A DNA stretch of 64,000 nt from Verticiella sediminum (GTDB lineage: Bacteria; Pseudomonadota; Gammaproteobacteria; Burkholderiales; Burkholderiaceae_B): positions 157,216-221,215 of the forward strand of contig NZ_VLTJ01000004.1 in assembly GCF_007558815.1 (NCBI RefSeq), read 5' to 3'. The notes under the pieces are model-generated. The model saw only the letters and a list, made by a program, of their open reading frames with translations. It did not search any database and was not told where the DNA came from. Positions 50,499-59,367 of the stretch are shown in pieces; position 1 is the first letter of the stretch, and each line of letters begins with the position of its first letter. The position numbers and the translations under genes were made by a program.

Positions 50499-52076
50499 TT
50501 ACGCATGCATGAAATCTGGCGAAGCAAGCCACAGCACATTCCACTCGTGAAGAGTGCGCGCCTGCGCTAGCACTTGACGAGTAGCCGGGCGTACGTTATT
50601 AGCCAGCCATTTGTCATAGAGGAGGTGGCCGGCGTCTGGCACAAGTGGCTTAGTATCGTTAGGCGGCGAGTCGATAAAAAAAAGCTGGGTCGGCCCAGCA
50701 GCCATGCGCTGGGCTACATCGAAGCGTGCAGCCATCTGCCCGGAACTCTGCCAGTCCGTGCGGCGGATCGGGTAGCCGTCCGGCGTATCCCGCATAAAAG
50801 GTGCTTGGCCAAGAGCGCTCAACCACTGGATCAGTGGTTGAGCATTTACGACGAGAGTCTCCGGGCTGTCATACAACATGCGCATCCCCCCGAGCACATA
50901 GCGCATCGGGTCTTTGAAATCGTTATCGTCCAGCGAGGCCTCGAAACCCTGATGTCCGAGCATCGTGCGCAGTACCGCTGACAGGTCGCCCCCGGTGCGA
51001 CTGTACGTCGCCGTCATCGCCTTTACCAGCTCTTCGGGCGGCTCATCGGCCACTAACCATGTGGCAAGCTTGCGCGAAATATGCCGAGCTGTGGAAGGGT
51101 GTCGCGCCAGACGGCGAACGACCGTTTGTACTTCATCCATGCCTCCGCCCTTCACTGGTTTACCCAGCAATACCTTGTCGCTTGCGTCGTGTCGCTCCGG
51201 ACGAAACTCGAACAGCCCATCGTGCTCGTAACCCGCGCGGTACTGCTCCGCTAGCCCAGTCTCGTCCTTTTCGTAGTTCACGGCGAGGCCCGTGAGCGAA
51301 CGTGAGAGAGCTGTCACGTCCGCCTGCGTGTAGCCGCCATCCACGCCTAAGGTGTGAAGCTCCATCAACTCGCGGCCGTAGTTCTCATTGATCTTGCCAG
51401 CGCGATTTTGAAAATTGTCCAGGTAAATCAGCATCGCTGGATGGCGGAGTGTGGCCATAAGTAGATCTTCAAAGCGGCCGAAGACGTGAGGACGTATGGC
51501 GTGTTCTTCAAAGTTGGGAGCAAGGACACGCGACACGGCGGCTTTTCGGATCGACACATTAAAGTGATTTGTCCAGAACCAAGTAAGCCGTTCTTGAAAC
51601 TGGTGAGGCGAATGCAGATGGCGCAGCAAAGAATACTCCAGGGCTTCGCTTTGCAATCGCTGCATACGTCTGCCTAGTTCGTCCCGCAGCGCCTGACGCG
51701 CCTCGTTCTCTGGCGCCGCCTGAATTCTTTTTTCATCCGCGCGGATGCTTCTTGCCACGTTATCGGCTGGCGTCTGCCCTAGTTCCATTGCGTTAAGGCG
51801 TTCCTGCACCGAAACAGGTAATGCTGCCGGGCCAGGCCGTAGCTGTTGAATCGCAAATCCATTACGCCCTTCCTGCGCATAGGTTGTGGCCACGAGGGAG
51901 TTGAGCCCCCAGGTTATTCGGTTTACGAACGCTCGATCAGCGGCAGACGTGCGACCATTCATCTGAGCGAGCGAGATCGGGGGCGACAGCGACAAAGCGA
52001 AATGGCACAGCGGATACGCAAGCACTTTGCGGCGAGAAATCAAGCGTGACTCATTACGGTGGGTAGGATGGTCCAT
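50499..52076 (-). CDS. DUF1800 family protein
   Basis: A 525-residue exported protein of the DUF1800 family. The N-terminus (SRLISRRKVLAYPLCHFALSL) has an RR pair and a hydrophobic stretch, suggesting Tat export. Conserved: LTWFWTNHFNVS, NYGRELMELHTLGVDGGYTQADV, FEFRPERHD. Function unknown; it usually pairs with DUF1501, which is found here at 45478-46665. Codon use and base composition are visibly less GC-biased than in DUF1501, so the two genes may have different histories. The ATG at 52076 is chosen; an ATG at 52166 adds 30 residues before the signal. Confidence 0.85.
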   Translation of the reverse strand: MDHPTHRNESRLISRRKVLAYPLCHFALSLSPPISLAQMNGRTSAADRAFVNRITWGLNSLVATTYAQEGRNGFAIQQLRPGPAALPVSVQERLNAMELGQTPADNVARSIRADEKRIQAAPENEARQALRDELGRRMQRLQSEALEYSLLRHLHSPHQFQERLTWFWTNHFNVSIRKAAVSRVLAPNFEEHAIRPHVFGRFEDLLMATLRHPAMLIYLDNFQNRAGKINENYGRELMELHTLGVDGGYTQADVTALSRSLTGLAVNYEKDETGLAEQYRAGYEHDGLFEFRPERHDASDKVLLGKPVKGGGMDEVQTVVRRLARHPSTARHISRKLATWLVADEPPEELVKAMTATYSRTGGDLSAVLRTMLGHQGFEASLDDNDFKDPMRYVLGGMRMLYDSPETLVVNAQPLIQWLSALGQAPFMRDTPDGYPIRRTDWQSSGQMAARFDVAQRMAAGPTQLFFIDSPPNDTKPLVPDAGHLLYDKWLANNVRPATRQVLAQARTLHEWNVLWLASPDFMHA

Positions 52077-53534
52077 GGCTTGTCCAGTCAACGCTTCTGT
52101 TCGGGTCTTCCTGAGGCCTCGTTGGTAACGAGAAAACATGTACATTACGGCCCTGAACAGATGCAAAGGAGAAAGACAGCAGATATGCGATGTATTGAGA
52201 TTAGACGCGGCGCGGCAGGGCGCAAGTTCGCGTCATCCTGCCAGTCACAGCCGCCAAGATATACGGGGTGTGGCCGCCCGCTTAGCAGCAGCTATCCAGA
52301 CGATATGGTCTGGCTAACCAACCTGCTTGCAGGACACGCGTACCATGCGGTCCAGCATCCGTGGTGCTCGCATCGGATCTGGCGTTGTAGTGGTCGTGGC
52401 GAGGCAACCATCCATGTTGCACATGCCTGTTGAGATCTCCGTCGGCCGCTCTACGATACCGCGATGCTACCCACGGGAAGCGCAAGCCCCTGGATCCGCC
52501 GGCCAAACAGCCCGTTCGTTCGGGGCCAGCTAGCGCCAAGCGTACGCACCACGATACCATTGTAGCCATAGCCAGCTTGGCTGCCTATGAAGTCAATGCC
52601 GGTTGGCCTTCTTCGGTCGGATGACCTTTCCGTTTCATGCCAATAGTCATTAGCCCCGCCGGCTCACACGCCCACGGCTCCGCGGTCCGAAAGCGCGTCA
52701 ATATCAGTTCCCTACCGCATTCACTCGCCTAAACACGAGAGAATGACTCAGTCAAAAAAGGAAAGGCTGAGAAATCGATGGGCGCATTCTTCGCTCTGAC
52801 AGTTTCGGAGAACTAGGCACCTGTTGGATGCCGTCATAGCATTGATTGTTGGTTCTGCACAGCACGAGAGGCGCATAGGAGAGATGATCAGTTCAGTGCA
52901 GAGGTGTTCGCTTACACCGACGGGTTCGTGGTCTGACCGGCAGAGTCGATATTGAGCTCAGTTCAAAATCGAAAATGAGAATCCAGTGTACTGCGGACTG
53001 GCGAAGCAAACACGAACTCCTGTGCGCAGCGTAGAGGTGGCTCGTCATAGGCGATCTACGCCGACATATTGGAGATCGCGGAGGTGGCCCGGCGGCGGGA
53101 GAGAGGGCGAGGGTAAGCCTTGGATCCCGCCGGGATAGGTCGGTAGAATTACAGGACAGACCGCAGGTCTTGCAGTGCGCCAGCATCCGCTCGAATGCTT
53201 CCAGAGCATTCTTCGACAGGAGCTACGCAAGTTTGACAAGCATTCTGAGAACCGCACGGACCCATCACTTCCTAGCTTCTGACCTAGTATCGTCACGGGA
53301 GTGCCTTAATTTTTCGTATAACAGGGGTAAGCCCTAAAGAAGCACCCGGACGTATACAGCGACGCCCTGAGCACATTACCGCCCTATACCGAAAAGTTAA
53401 TCAACGCTTGCCAACGCTCAGAAGCAGAAGAAGGTCGCGCATATCGCTACTGTACTGAAGTTGCTGACCATTGCCGACACCATCTAAAAAAAGCGCCGGA
53501 GACTATATTCCCGTTTGATTCCGAAGATAGGGAT
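52077..53534. other. 1.46 kb without an intact gene
   Basis: No credible CDS. Fragments with coding flavour: a minus-strand stretch at about 52610-52455 (FIGSQAGYGYNGIVVRTLG, about 50 codons, unrecognised), and plus-strand 53413-53487, which reads AQKQKKVAHIATVLKLLTIA and a stop, like the tail of a transposase, perhaps IS110-type. The stretch is AT-richer and seems to be a graveyard at the edge of the polysaccharide locus. Confidence 0.45.
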
Positions 53535-54701
53535 TTAATCGGTCCCAAAAAGGTCTCGCGTGTAGACCTTCGTTATAACGTCTTCAATCTCCAGGGTGAG
53601 TCGATTGGCCACGATCACGTCCGATACAGCTTTGAACTCGCTTAAGTCGCGCATTACGGGTGAGTTAAAGAAGTGCTCGTCGTCCAGCGAGGGCTCATAC
53701 ACAACTACGCCTACCCCTTTGGCCTTGATGCGCTTCATTACACCCTGCACTGACGAGGTCCGAAAATTGTCCGAGCCGAATTTCATGATGAGTCGGTAGA
53801 TACCGACGGTACGCGGCTGGCGGCAGAGGATCGACTCGGCGATAAAATCCTTTCGTGTAGTGTTTGCGTCCACAATGGCACGTATTAAATTGTTCGGTAC
53901 ATCGCCATAGTTAGCGAGGAGCTGCCTGGTGTCTTTAGGCAAGCAATAACCTCCGTAACCGAAGGAAGGGTTGCGGTAATGCGTTCCGATGCGGGAGTCT
54001 AGGCCGACTCCGTCGATGATCTGACGTGAGTTGAGCCCGCGCATCTCAGCATACGTGTCTAACTCGTTGAAGAACGCTACTCGCATTGCCAGATAGGTGT
54101 TGGCGAATAGCTTTATGGCTTCCGCTTCAGATGAGTCCGTGAGTAGTACTGGCATGTTCCGGCTGATCGCTCCTTCTTGCATTAGGGCAGCAAACACTCT
54201 GCCGCGCTCAGTACGATCTCCCACAATGATACGTGTCGGGTACAGATTGTCGTACAGCGCACGTCCCTCACGCAGGAACTCCGGCGAGAAGATGATGCGG
54301 TCTGTACCGTGTTCTTCACACATGCGTCGAGTGAACCCCACCGGTACCGTAGACTTTATTACGATGCTTGCTCTGTCATTGACGGCCAGTACCGCTTGAA
54401 TCACTGTCTCTACCGTGCTGGTGTCGAAGGCGTTACTGCGGTGGTCATAATCCGTTGGCGTAGCTACCACAACGAAGTCGGCTTCGCTATACGCAACGTA
54501 GGTGTCGACTGTCGCTGTGAGTGAGAGCGGCCGTTCAGCCAGGAACGCTTCCATCTCCATGTCTGCGAACGGACATTTACGTGCGTTGACGAGCTTCACT
54601 CGCTCTGCGCAGATGTCCACGGCGGTGACGTCATGACTCTGGGCCAGCAGCACGGCATTCGAGAGGCCGACATAGCCCACACCGGCCGTTGCGATTTTCA
54701 T
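53535..54701 (-). CDS. ugd: UDP-glucose 6-dehydrogenase
   Basis: A 388-residue enzyme, the same length as E. coli Ugd, oxidising UDP-glucose to UDP-glucuronate with two NAD+. The NAD fold starts [14 protein letters not shown] (residues 7-20); the catalytic Cys is in [13 protein letters not shown]. It supplies UDP-glucuronate for surface polysaccharide. The ATG at 54701 is used, with GGAGAA upstream. It is divergent from rmlB, sharing an AT-rich intergenic region of 335 bases. Codon use is less GC-biased than in the first 49 kb. Confidence 0.93.
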   Translation of the reverse strand: MKIATAGVGYVGLSNAVLLAQSHDVTAVDICAERVKLVNARKCPFADMEMEAFLAERPLSLTATVDTYVAYSEADFVVVATPTDYDHRSNAFDTSTVETVIQAVLAVNDRASIVIKSTVPVGFTRRMCEEHGTDRIIFSPEFLREGRALYDNLYPTRIIVGDRTERGRVFAALMQEGAISRNMPVLLTDSSEAEAIKLFANTYLAMRVAFFNELDTYAEMRGLNSRQIIDGVGLDSRIGTHYRNPSFGYGGYCLPKDTRQLLANYGDVPNNLIRAIVDANTTRKDFIAESILCRQPRTVGIYRLIMKFGSDNFRTSSVQGVMKRIKAKGVGVVVYEPSLDDEHFFNSPVMRDLSEFKAVSDVIVANRLTLEIEDVITKVYTRDLFGTD

Positions 54702-55036
54702 GGCATTCTCCACAGCGCGCTAGATGGGCTAGACAATCGGTATTAGACTACGGCATGCTGCAGGTGCACAATGCAACATGCAGCCTATCGCGCATACACT
54801 TGAGGCACTTCTATTTGTAATTATCGTAACTTGTACCTAGTTGTAATTTAAGGCGTTTTTTACAAAATAGCCGTTATATGTAACGTTACGCATATTTGCG
54901 TGCGGCCTCATAGTGCATTTTTGAGAGAGGGGCCGGCGCGAGTACGCATGAGCCTTGTTGAGCATGGTTAATCATGCCGTATATTTCGGCGTACCCTTAT
55001 CAAGATGTCTTGAAACGTAACTCTCCGTGCCCGATC
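54702..55036. promoter_or_regulatory. AT-rich divergent promoter region ugd / rmlB
   Basis: 335 bases between divergent ugd and rmlB starts. It is the most AT-rich part of the window (about 54820-54900), with a palindrome GTAACGTTAC at 54880-54889 and inverted TGCAGC/GCTGCA boxes near 54760. It probably holds both promoters and is a typical H-NS-type target. Exact promoters cannot be placed. Confidence 0.5.
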
Positions 55037-56116
55037 ATGACAATTCTGATTACAGGCGGTTCCGGTTTCATCGGCTCCAATTATATTCTCCACACGTTGG
55101 CTACAAGCGACGAACCAATCGTCAACGTCGATCTCCTGACTTATGCCGGCAACATAGAGAACTTGGCGTCCGTCCAAGACGATCCACGATACACCTTTGT
55201 TCGGTGTGATATCAGTGATGCTGCCAAAATGGGCCAGATTCTGGACGAGTTCCGTCCACGTGCCGTGTTGAATTTCGCAGCAGAGTCACATGTCGATCGG
55301 TCAATCCTGGGGCCGGAGGCATTCGTCCATACCAACGTCGTGGGCACCTTTAGGTTGCTTCAGTCTACTCTGAGTTACTGGCGCGGGCTTCTTGCCGAAG
55401 ACCAAACAGGTTTTCGCTTTTTGCACATTTCAACGGACGAGGTATATGGGACGCTGGAGCACAACGATCCCGCCTTCTCCGAGCAGACACCCTATGCTCC
55501 CAACAGCCCCTATTCGGCTTCGAAGGCTAGTTCGGATCATCTAGTGCGTGCTTATCACCACACGTATGGCCTGCCCACATTGACGACGAACTGCTCCAAC
55601 AATTACGGCCCGAGACAATTCCCTGAGAAACTGATCCCCTTGGTGCTGCACCGGGCACTGTGCGGCGAGCCACTGCCGGTCTATGGCGACGGCCAGCAGA
55701 TTCGCGATTGGCTCTACGTGGAGGACCATTGCCGGGCCATCAACGTGGTGCTCGCTAAGGGCATCGTTGGGCAAGTCTACAATGTCGGTGGTCTTAACGA
55801 GCAAACTAATCTTTCTGTGGTGAAGCTGCTGTGCTGCCTGCTGGATGAGGCTAGGCTGCGTGCTGACGGTAAGTCTTACGCAGAGCAGATTACGTTTGTT
55901 GGCGACAGACCCGGTCATGACCGTCGGTATGCCATCGACGCGAGAAAGATCGAACGAGAGCTCGGCTGGCGTCCCCAGGAAACCTTCGAGACAGGATTGG
56001 CCAAGACAGTACGCTGGTATCTTGAGAACCCGAAATGGGTGGAACGAGTAACTAGCGGGGCCTACCGTGAGTGGACTGATCGGCAATACGGCGAACAGCC
56101 AACGGGGGCGATATGA
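55037..56116 (+). CDS. rmlB: dTDP-glucose 4,6-dehydratase
   Basis: A 359-residue short-chain dehydrogenase-type enzyme making dTDP-4-keto-6-deoxyglucose, second step of dTDP-L-rhamnose synthesis. NAD motif GGSGFIGSN at 7-15; DEVYGTL includes the catalytic Asp-Glu; YSASK holds the Tyr-Lys pair. The ATG at 55037 (MTILITGG) is the family start; no Shine-Dalgarno is visible and the frame stays open to 54974. Stop overlaps the rmlD start (ATGA at 56113). Confidence 0.94.
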   Translation: MTILITGGSGFIGSNYILHTLATSDEPIVNVDLLTYAGNIENLASVQDDPRYTFVRCDISDAAKMGQILDEFRPRAVLNFAAESHVDRSILGPEAFVHTNVVGTFRLLQSTLSYWRGLLAEDQTGFRFLHISTDEVYGTLEHNDPAFSEQTPYAPNSPYSASKASSDHLVRAYHHTYGLPTLTTNCSNNYGPRQFPEKLIPLVLHRALCGEPLPVYGDGQQIRDWLYVEDHCRAINVVLAKGIVGQVYNVGGLNEQTNLSVVKLLCCLLDEARLRADGKSYAEQITFVGDRPGHDRRYAIDARKIERELGWRPQETFETGLAKTVRWYLENPKWVERVTSGAYREWTDRQYGEQPTGAI

Positions 56117-57000
56117 ACGTCCGCATTCTGCTGCTGGGAAGTGAAGGCCAAGTTGGCTGGGAAGCACAGCGGGCCTTAGGGGTGTTAGGCGACATCGTGC
56201 CAATCACTCGTCAGCAATGCGATTTGTCTGATCTTTATCAAGTGCGTGTTCTCGTTAACAAAGTGGCGCCAGACGTGATCGTTAACGCCGCTGCATATAC
56301 CGCCGTAGATCGCGCGGAGGCAGACGAGGCGGCCGCCACCGTACTCAATGCCGATTTGCCGCGTGTGCTGGCTGAGGAATCCGAGCGCGGCGGTAGGTGG
56401 CTTATACATTATTCAACCGACTATGTATTCGACGGCGCGTCGGTGGGCGCGTACGACGAAAGTGCATTGACGAACCCACAGAGCGTGTACGGTAGGACCA
56501 AGCTCGCAGGTGAGCGTAGCGCTCGTGACACGGCTAAGCATTTGGTGTTCCGTACTAGTTGGGTATTCGGCAGCCATGGCAGTAATTTCTTGAAGACCAT
56601 GTTGCGATTGGGACGGACTCGGAAGAGCGTCAGGGTTGTGGCCGACCAAGTCGGTGCCCCTACGAGTGCAGCTTTGATCGCCGATGTTACGGCACATGCA
56701 CTAAAACAGGCCCTGAGGAACTCAAACGCCAGCGGCTTGTATCATTTAACGTCCACCGGCGAAACGTCGTGGCATGGATATGCTCAATTCATCATGGCAG
56801 AAGCCGGTCGGCTGGGCGCCAAGATCTTATGCAGTCCCAGTAACGTAGAACCTATCGCTGCCGCGAATTATCCTGCGGCCGCTACGCGTCCGGCCAATTC
56901 GAAGCTCAGAACTTCGCAGCTACAGGACACATTCTCGCTCGCACTTCCCGGTTGGGAGCAACAGGTCACTAGAACGTTGAAAATACTCTTGAAGGACTGA
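56113..57000 (+). CDS. rmlD: dTDP-4-dehydrorhamnose reductase
   Basis: A 295-residue reductase for the final step of dTDP-L-rhamnose synthesis. Motifs: [11 protein letters not shown] near residue 8, YSTDYVFDG, and YGRTK with catalytic Tyr and Lys. It overlaps rmlB by four bases and lies two bases before rmlA. The order rmlB-rmlD-rmlA is common in Gram-negatives, but the expected rmlC after rmlA is absent. Confidence 0.94.
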   Translation: MNVRILLLGSEGQVGWEAQRALGVLGDIVPITRQQCDLSDLYQVRVLVNKVAPDVIVNAAAYTAVDRAEADEAAATVLNADLPRVLAEESERGGRWLIHYSTDYVFDGASVGAYDESALTNPQSVYGRTKLAGERSARDTAKHLVFRTSWVFGSHGSNFLKTMLRLGRTRKSVRVVADQVGAPTSAALIADVTAHALKQALRNSNASGLYHLTSTGETSWHGYAQFIMAEAGRLGAKILCSPSNVEPIAAANYPAAATRPANSKLRTSQLQDTFSLALPGWEQQVTRTLKILLKD

Positions 57001-57002
57001 TC

Positions 57003-57884
57003 ATGCGCAAGGGCATCATTTTGGCTGGCGGCAGCGGCACACGCTTATATCCAGCTACTCTGTGCGTCAGCAAGCAATTGCTGCCAGTGTACGACAAGCC
57101 AATGATCTACTATCCGCTATCAACTCTGATGCTGGCGGGCATTCGCGAGATACTGATTATTTCCACCCCGCAAGACACCCCACGTTTCCAGCAGATGCTG
57201 GGTAGCGGCGAACAATGGGGAATCAAGCTGAACTACGCGATTCAACCGTCGCCTGACGGGCTGGCCCAAGCCTTCTTGATCGGCGAGGAGTTTCTGGCCG
57301 GCTCCTCTTGCGCACTGATTTTAGGTGACAACATTTTTCATGGCCATGACTTTGCCGCACTGCTGAAAAGCGCCGCCACCCGTGAGAAAGGGGCCACCGT
57401 TTTTGCGTATGCGGTGACGGATCCGGAACGTTACGGTGTTGCAGAGTTCAGTCGTGATGGCAGGGTGATCAGCATCGAAGAGAAGCCCGAAGATCCTAAG
57501 TCGCGATATGCAGTCACGGGGCTGTATTTCTACGACGGTCAGGTCGTTGAAATGGCCAAGCGAGTAAAGCCTTCGGCACGAGGCGAGCTTGAGATTACTG
57601 ATCTGAATCGTCTATACCTCGAAAAGGAAGCTTTACACGTGGAATTAATGGGGCGCGGATATGCCTGGCTGGACACTGGCACACACGACAGCTTGCTTGA
57701 AGCCGCACAATTTATCCAGACAATTGAGCGCCGCCAAGGACTTAAGGTAGCATCCCCCGAAGAAATTGCATGGCGGTTAGGCTATATCAGCGATGAGGAC
57801 CTACGCGTGCTTGCCAAACCACTGCAGAAAAATGGCTACGGACAATATTTACGTGGGCTGCTGAGTGACCGAGTACAGATCTGA
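57003..57884 (+). CDS. rmlA: Glucose-1-phosphate thymidylyltransferase
   Basis: A 293-residue nucleotidyltransferase, the first step of dTDP-rhamnose synthesis. [20 protein letters not shown] (residues 8-27) binds dTTP; later [15 protein letters not shown] and DTGTHDSL are typical. It starts two bases after rmlD, so the three rml genes form one transcript. After its stop about 270 bases follow before galE, with no rmlC. Confidence 0.95.
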   Translation: MRKGIILAGGSGTRLYPATLCVSKQLLPVYDKPMIYYPLSTLMLAGIREILIISTPQDTPRFQQMLGSGEQWGIKLNYAIQPSPDGLAQAFLIGEEFLAGSSCALILGDNIFHGHDFAALLKSAATREKGATVFAYAVTDPERYGVAEFSRDGRVISIEEKPEDPKSRYAVTGLYFYDGQVVEMAKRVKPSARGELEITDLNRLYLEKEALHVELMGRGYAWLDTGTHDSLLEAAQFIQTIERRQGLKVASPEEIAWRLGYISDEDLRVLAKPLQKNGYGQYLRGLLSDRVQI

Positions 57885-58154
57885 TACTGCTCCTAATCGG
57901 GCTATTGAAAGTGATTTGTACCGAATCTCAATATTGCGATCCACGAAGCCCCGTTATTCGAGGCAAGCAAGGCCTTACGAAAGCCCTGCCACTAGAGACT
58001 TCAGAGGCTCACAGAGCCAGTGAAAAATGCATAAGTAAGCCGGCGTACGACCATTAGCCTCAATTAACGTCCGTGAAGCTCCGATAGGCCTCTATACCAA
58101 AGGTATCAGCTACCTAGGCTGTATTAGACTGCTTTCATACTTTTTACGTAGATT
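57885..58154. other. 270-base gap rmlA-galE
   Basis: No gene is seen. It is AT-rich and carries no clear hairpin terminator; a promoter for galE probably lies in its last 60 bases but was not placed. rmlC, which would be expected here, is absent. Confidence 0.4.
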
Positions 58155-59189
58155 ATGACTACTCTCGTCACCGGCGGCGCCGGATACATCGGAACCCATT
58201 CGCTAGTTGAACTGCACGAACGAGGTATGCCGTTCGTGGTGATAGACAACTATTCCAATAGCGGCGCCGGCTCTATAGCGGCAGTGGAGAAAATAATTGG
58301 AACGCCAGTAAGGATATTGTTTGGCGATATAAGAGAAAAATCGTTTCTTCAGGGCGTGTTTGACAGATTGAGAGAGGAAGGCAGGCCGATAACGAGTGTA
58401 CTGCATCTGGCAGCGTTAAAGGCAGTAGGGGAGTCGGTGAGGGAGCCGTTGCAATACTACGAAAACAACGTTTACGGCACATTAAATTTGTTAGACGTAA
58501 TGAGAAAAAATGATGCCGATCATTTTGTCTTCAGCTCTTCAGCAACCGTCTACGGTAATCCGCAATATTTGCCCTACGATGAGAATCATCCGATAGCGCC
58601 CACCAATCCATACGGCAATACGAAAGCGATGGTCGAGAAGGTCTTAACCGACGTCGCTTTAGCAAATCCGAAATTTCGTGTCGTTATATTGAGATACTTC
58701 AACCCGATAGGTGCTCACGCTAGTGGTCTCATAGGCGAAGATCCGGTGGGCGAACCAAATAATTTGTTTCCTTATATCACCAGAGTGGCCGTTAGAAAAC
58801 TACCGGAACTTCAGGTGTTTGGAAACGATTATGCCACCACCGATGGTACTGGCGTGCGCGATTATCTTCACGTCATGGACCTCGCCGCTGCACACGCTCT
58901 TGCGCTTGAACTTTGCGCCTCCGAGAATATTGGCGTTAGCGTTTTTAATCTGGGAACCGGAGTCGGCACTAGTGTTTTGGAGTTGGTGAAAGCTTTTGAG
59001 AACGTAAGTGCGCAGACAGTTCCGTTGCGGATCGGGCCACGTCGCCCCGGAGACGTGGCCTCTATGTGGGCAGACGCCGCGCTGGCTAGAGCGAGGCTAG
59101 GCTGGAGCGCAAAGTTCGGTATTGAGGAAATGTGTCGAGATGGGTGGCGCTGGCAGTGCACGCATCCGGAAGGATTCGGCCAACGTTGA
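58155..59189 (+). CDS. galE: UDP-glucose 4-epimerase
   Basis: A 344-residue epimerase interconverting UDP-glucose and UDP-galactose (or the N-acetyl forms). NAD motif GGAGYIGTHS; catalytic Tyr and Lys in NPYGNTKAMVEK; SSSATVYG. It supplies sugar for the same polysaccharide as ugd and rml. Transcribed in the same direction as the rml genes but 270 bases after them, so it may have its own promoter. Codon use is markedly AT-rich, especially the first 500 bases. Confidence 0.95.
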   Translation: MTTLVTGGAGYIGTHSLVELHERGMPFVVIDNYSNSGAGSIAAVEKIIGTPVRILFGDIREKSFLQGVFDRLREEGRPITSVLHLAALKAVGESVREPLQYYENNVYGTLNLLDVMRKNDADHFVFSSSATVYGNPQYLPYDENHPIAPTNPYGNTKAMVEKVLTDVALANPKFRVVILRYFNPIGAHASGLIGEDPVGEPNNLFPYITRVAVRKLPELQVFGNDYATTDGTGVRDYLHVMDLAAAHALALELCASENIGVSVFNLGTGVGTSVLELVKAFENVSAQTVPLRIGPRRPGDVASMWADAALARARLGWSAKFGIEEMCRDGWRWQCTHPEGFGQR

Positions 59190-59367
59190 AGCGATGCTGT
59201 GCAAGGCAGAAAGCAACAATTGAAGATGAGGGCTTTTTTGGATATGGCTGGACATACGATCGCCGACCTCGCTTGTCGGGATGTTTGGGGTACCGGAAGG
59301 TCTCTCTCGCTTTCTTAATTTCCGAGACAGCGCTGTTGCGCCCGCACTCATTGGGAAAAGGATGAAA

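Noticed and set aside
52890..53300. Overlapping minus-strand frames of 80-100 codons
   Set aside because: No ribosome binding site, no family and no codon bias; treated as decayed non-coding DNA.
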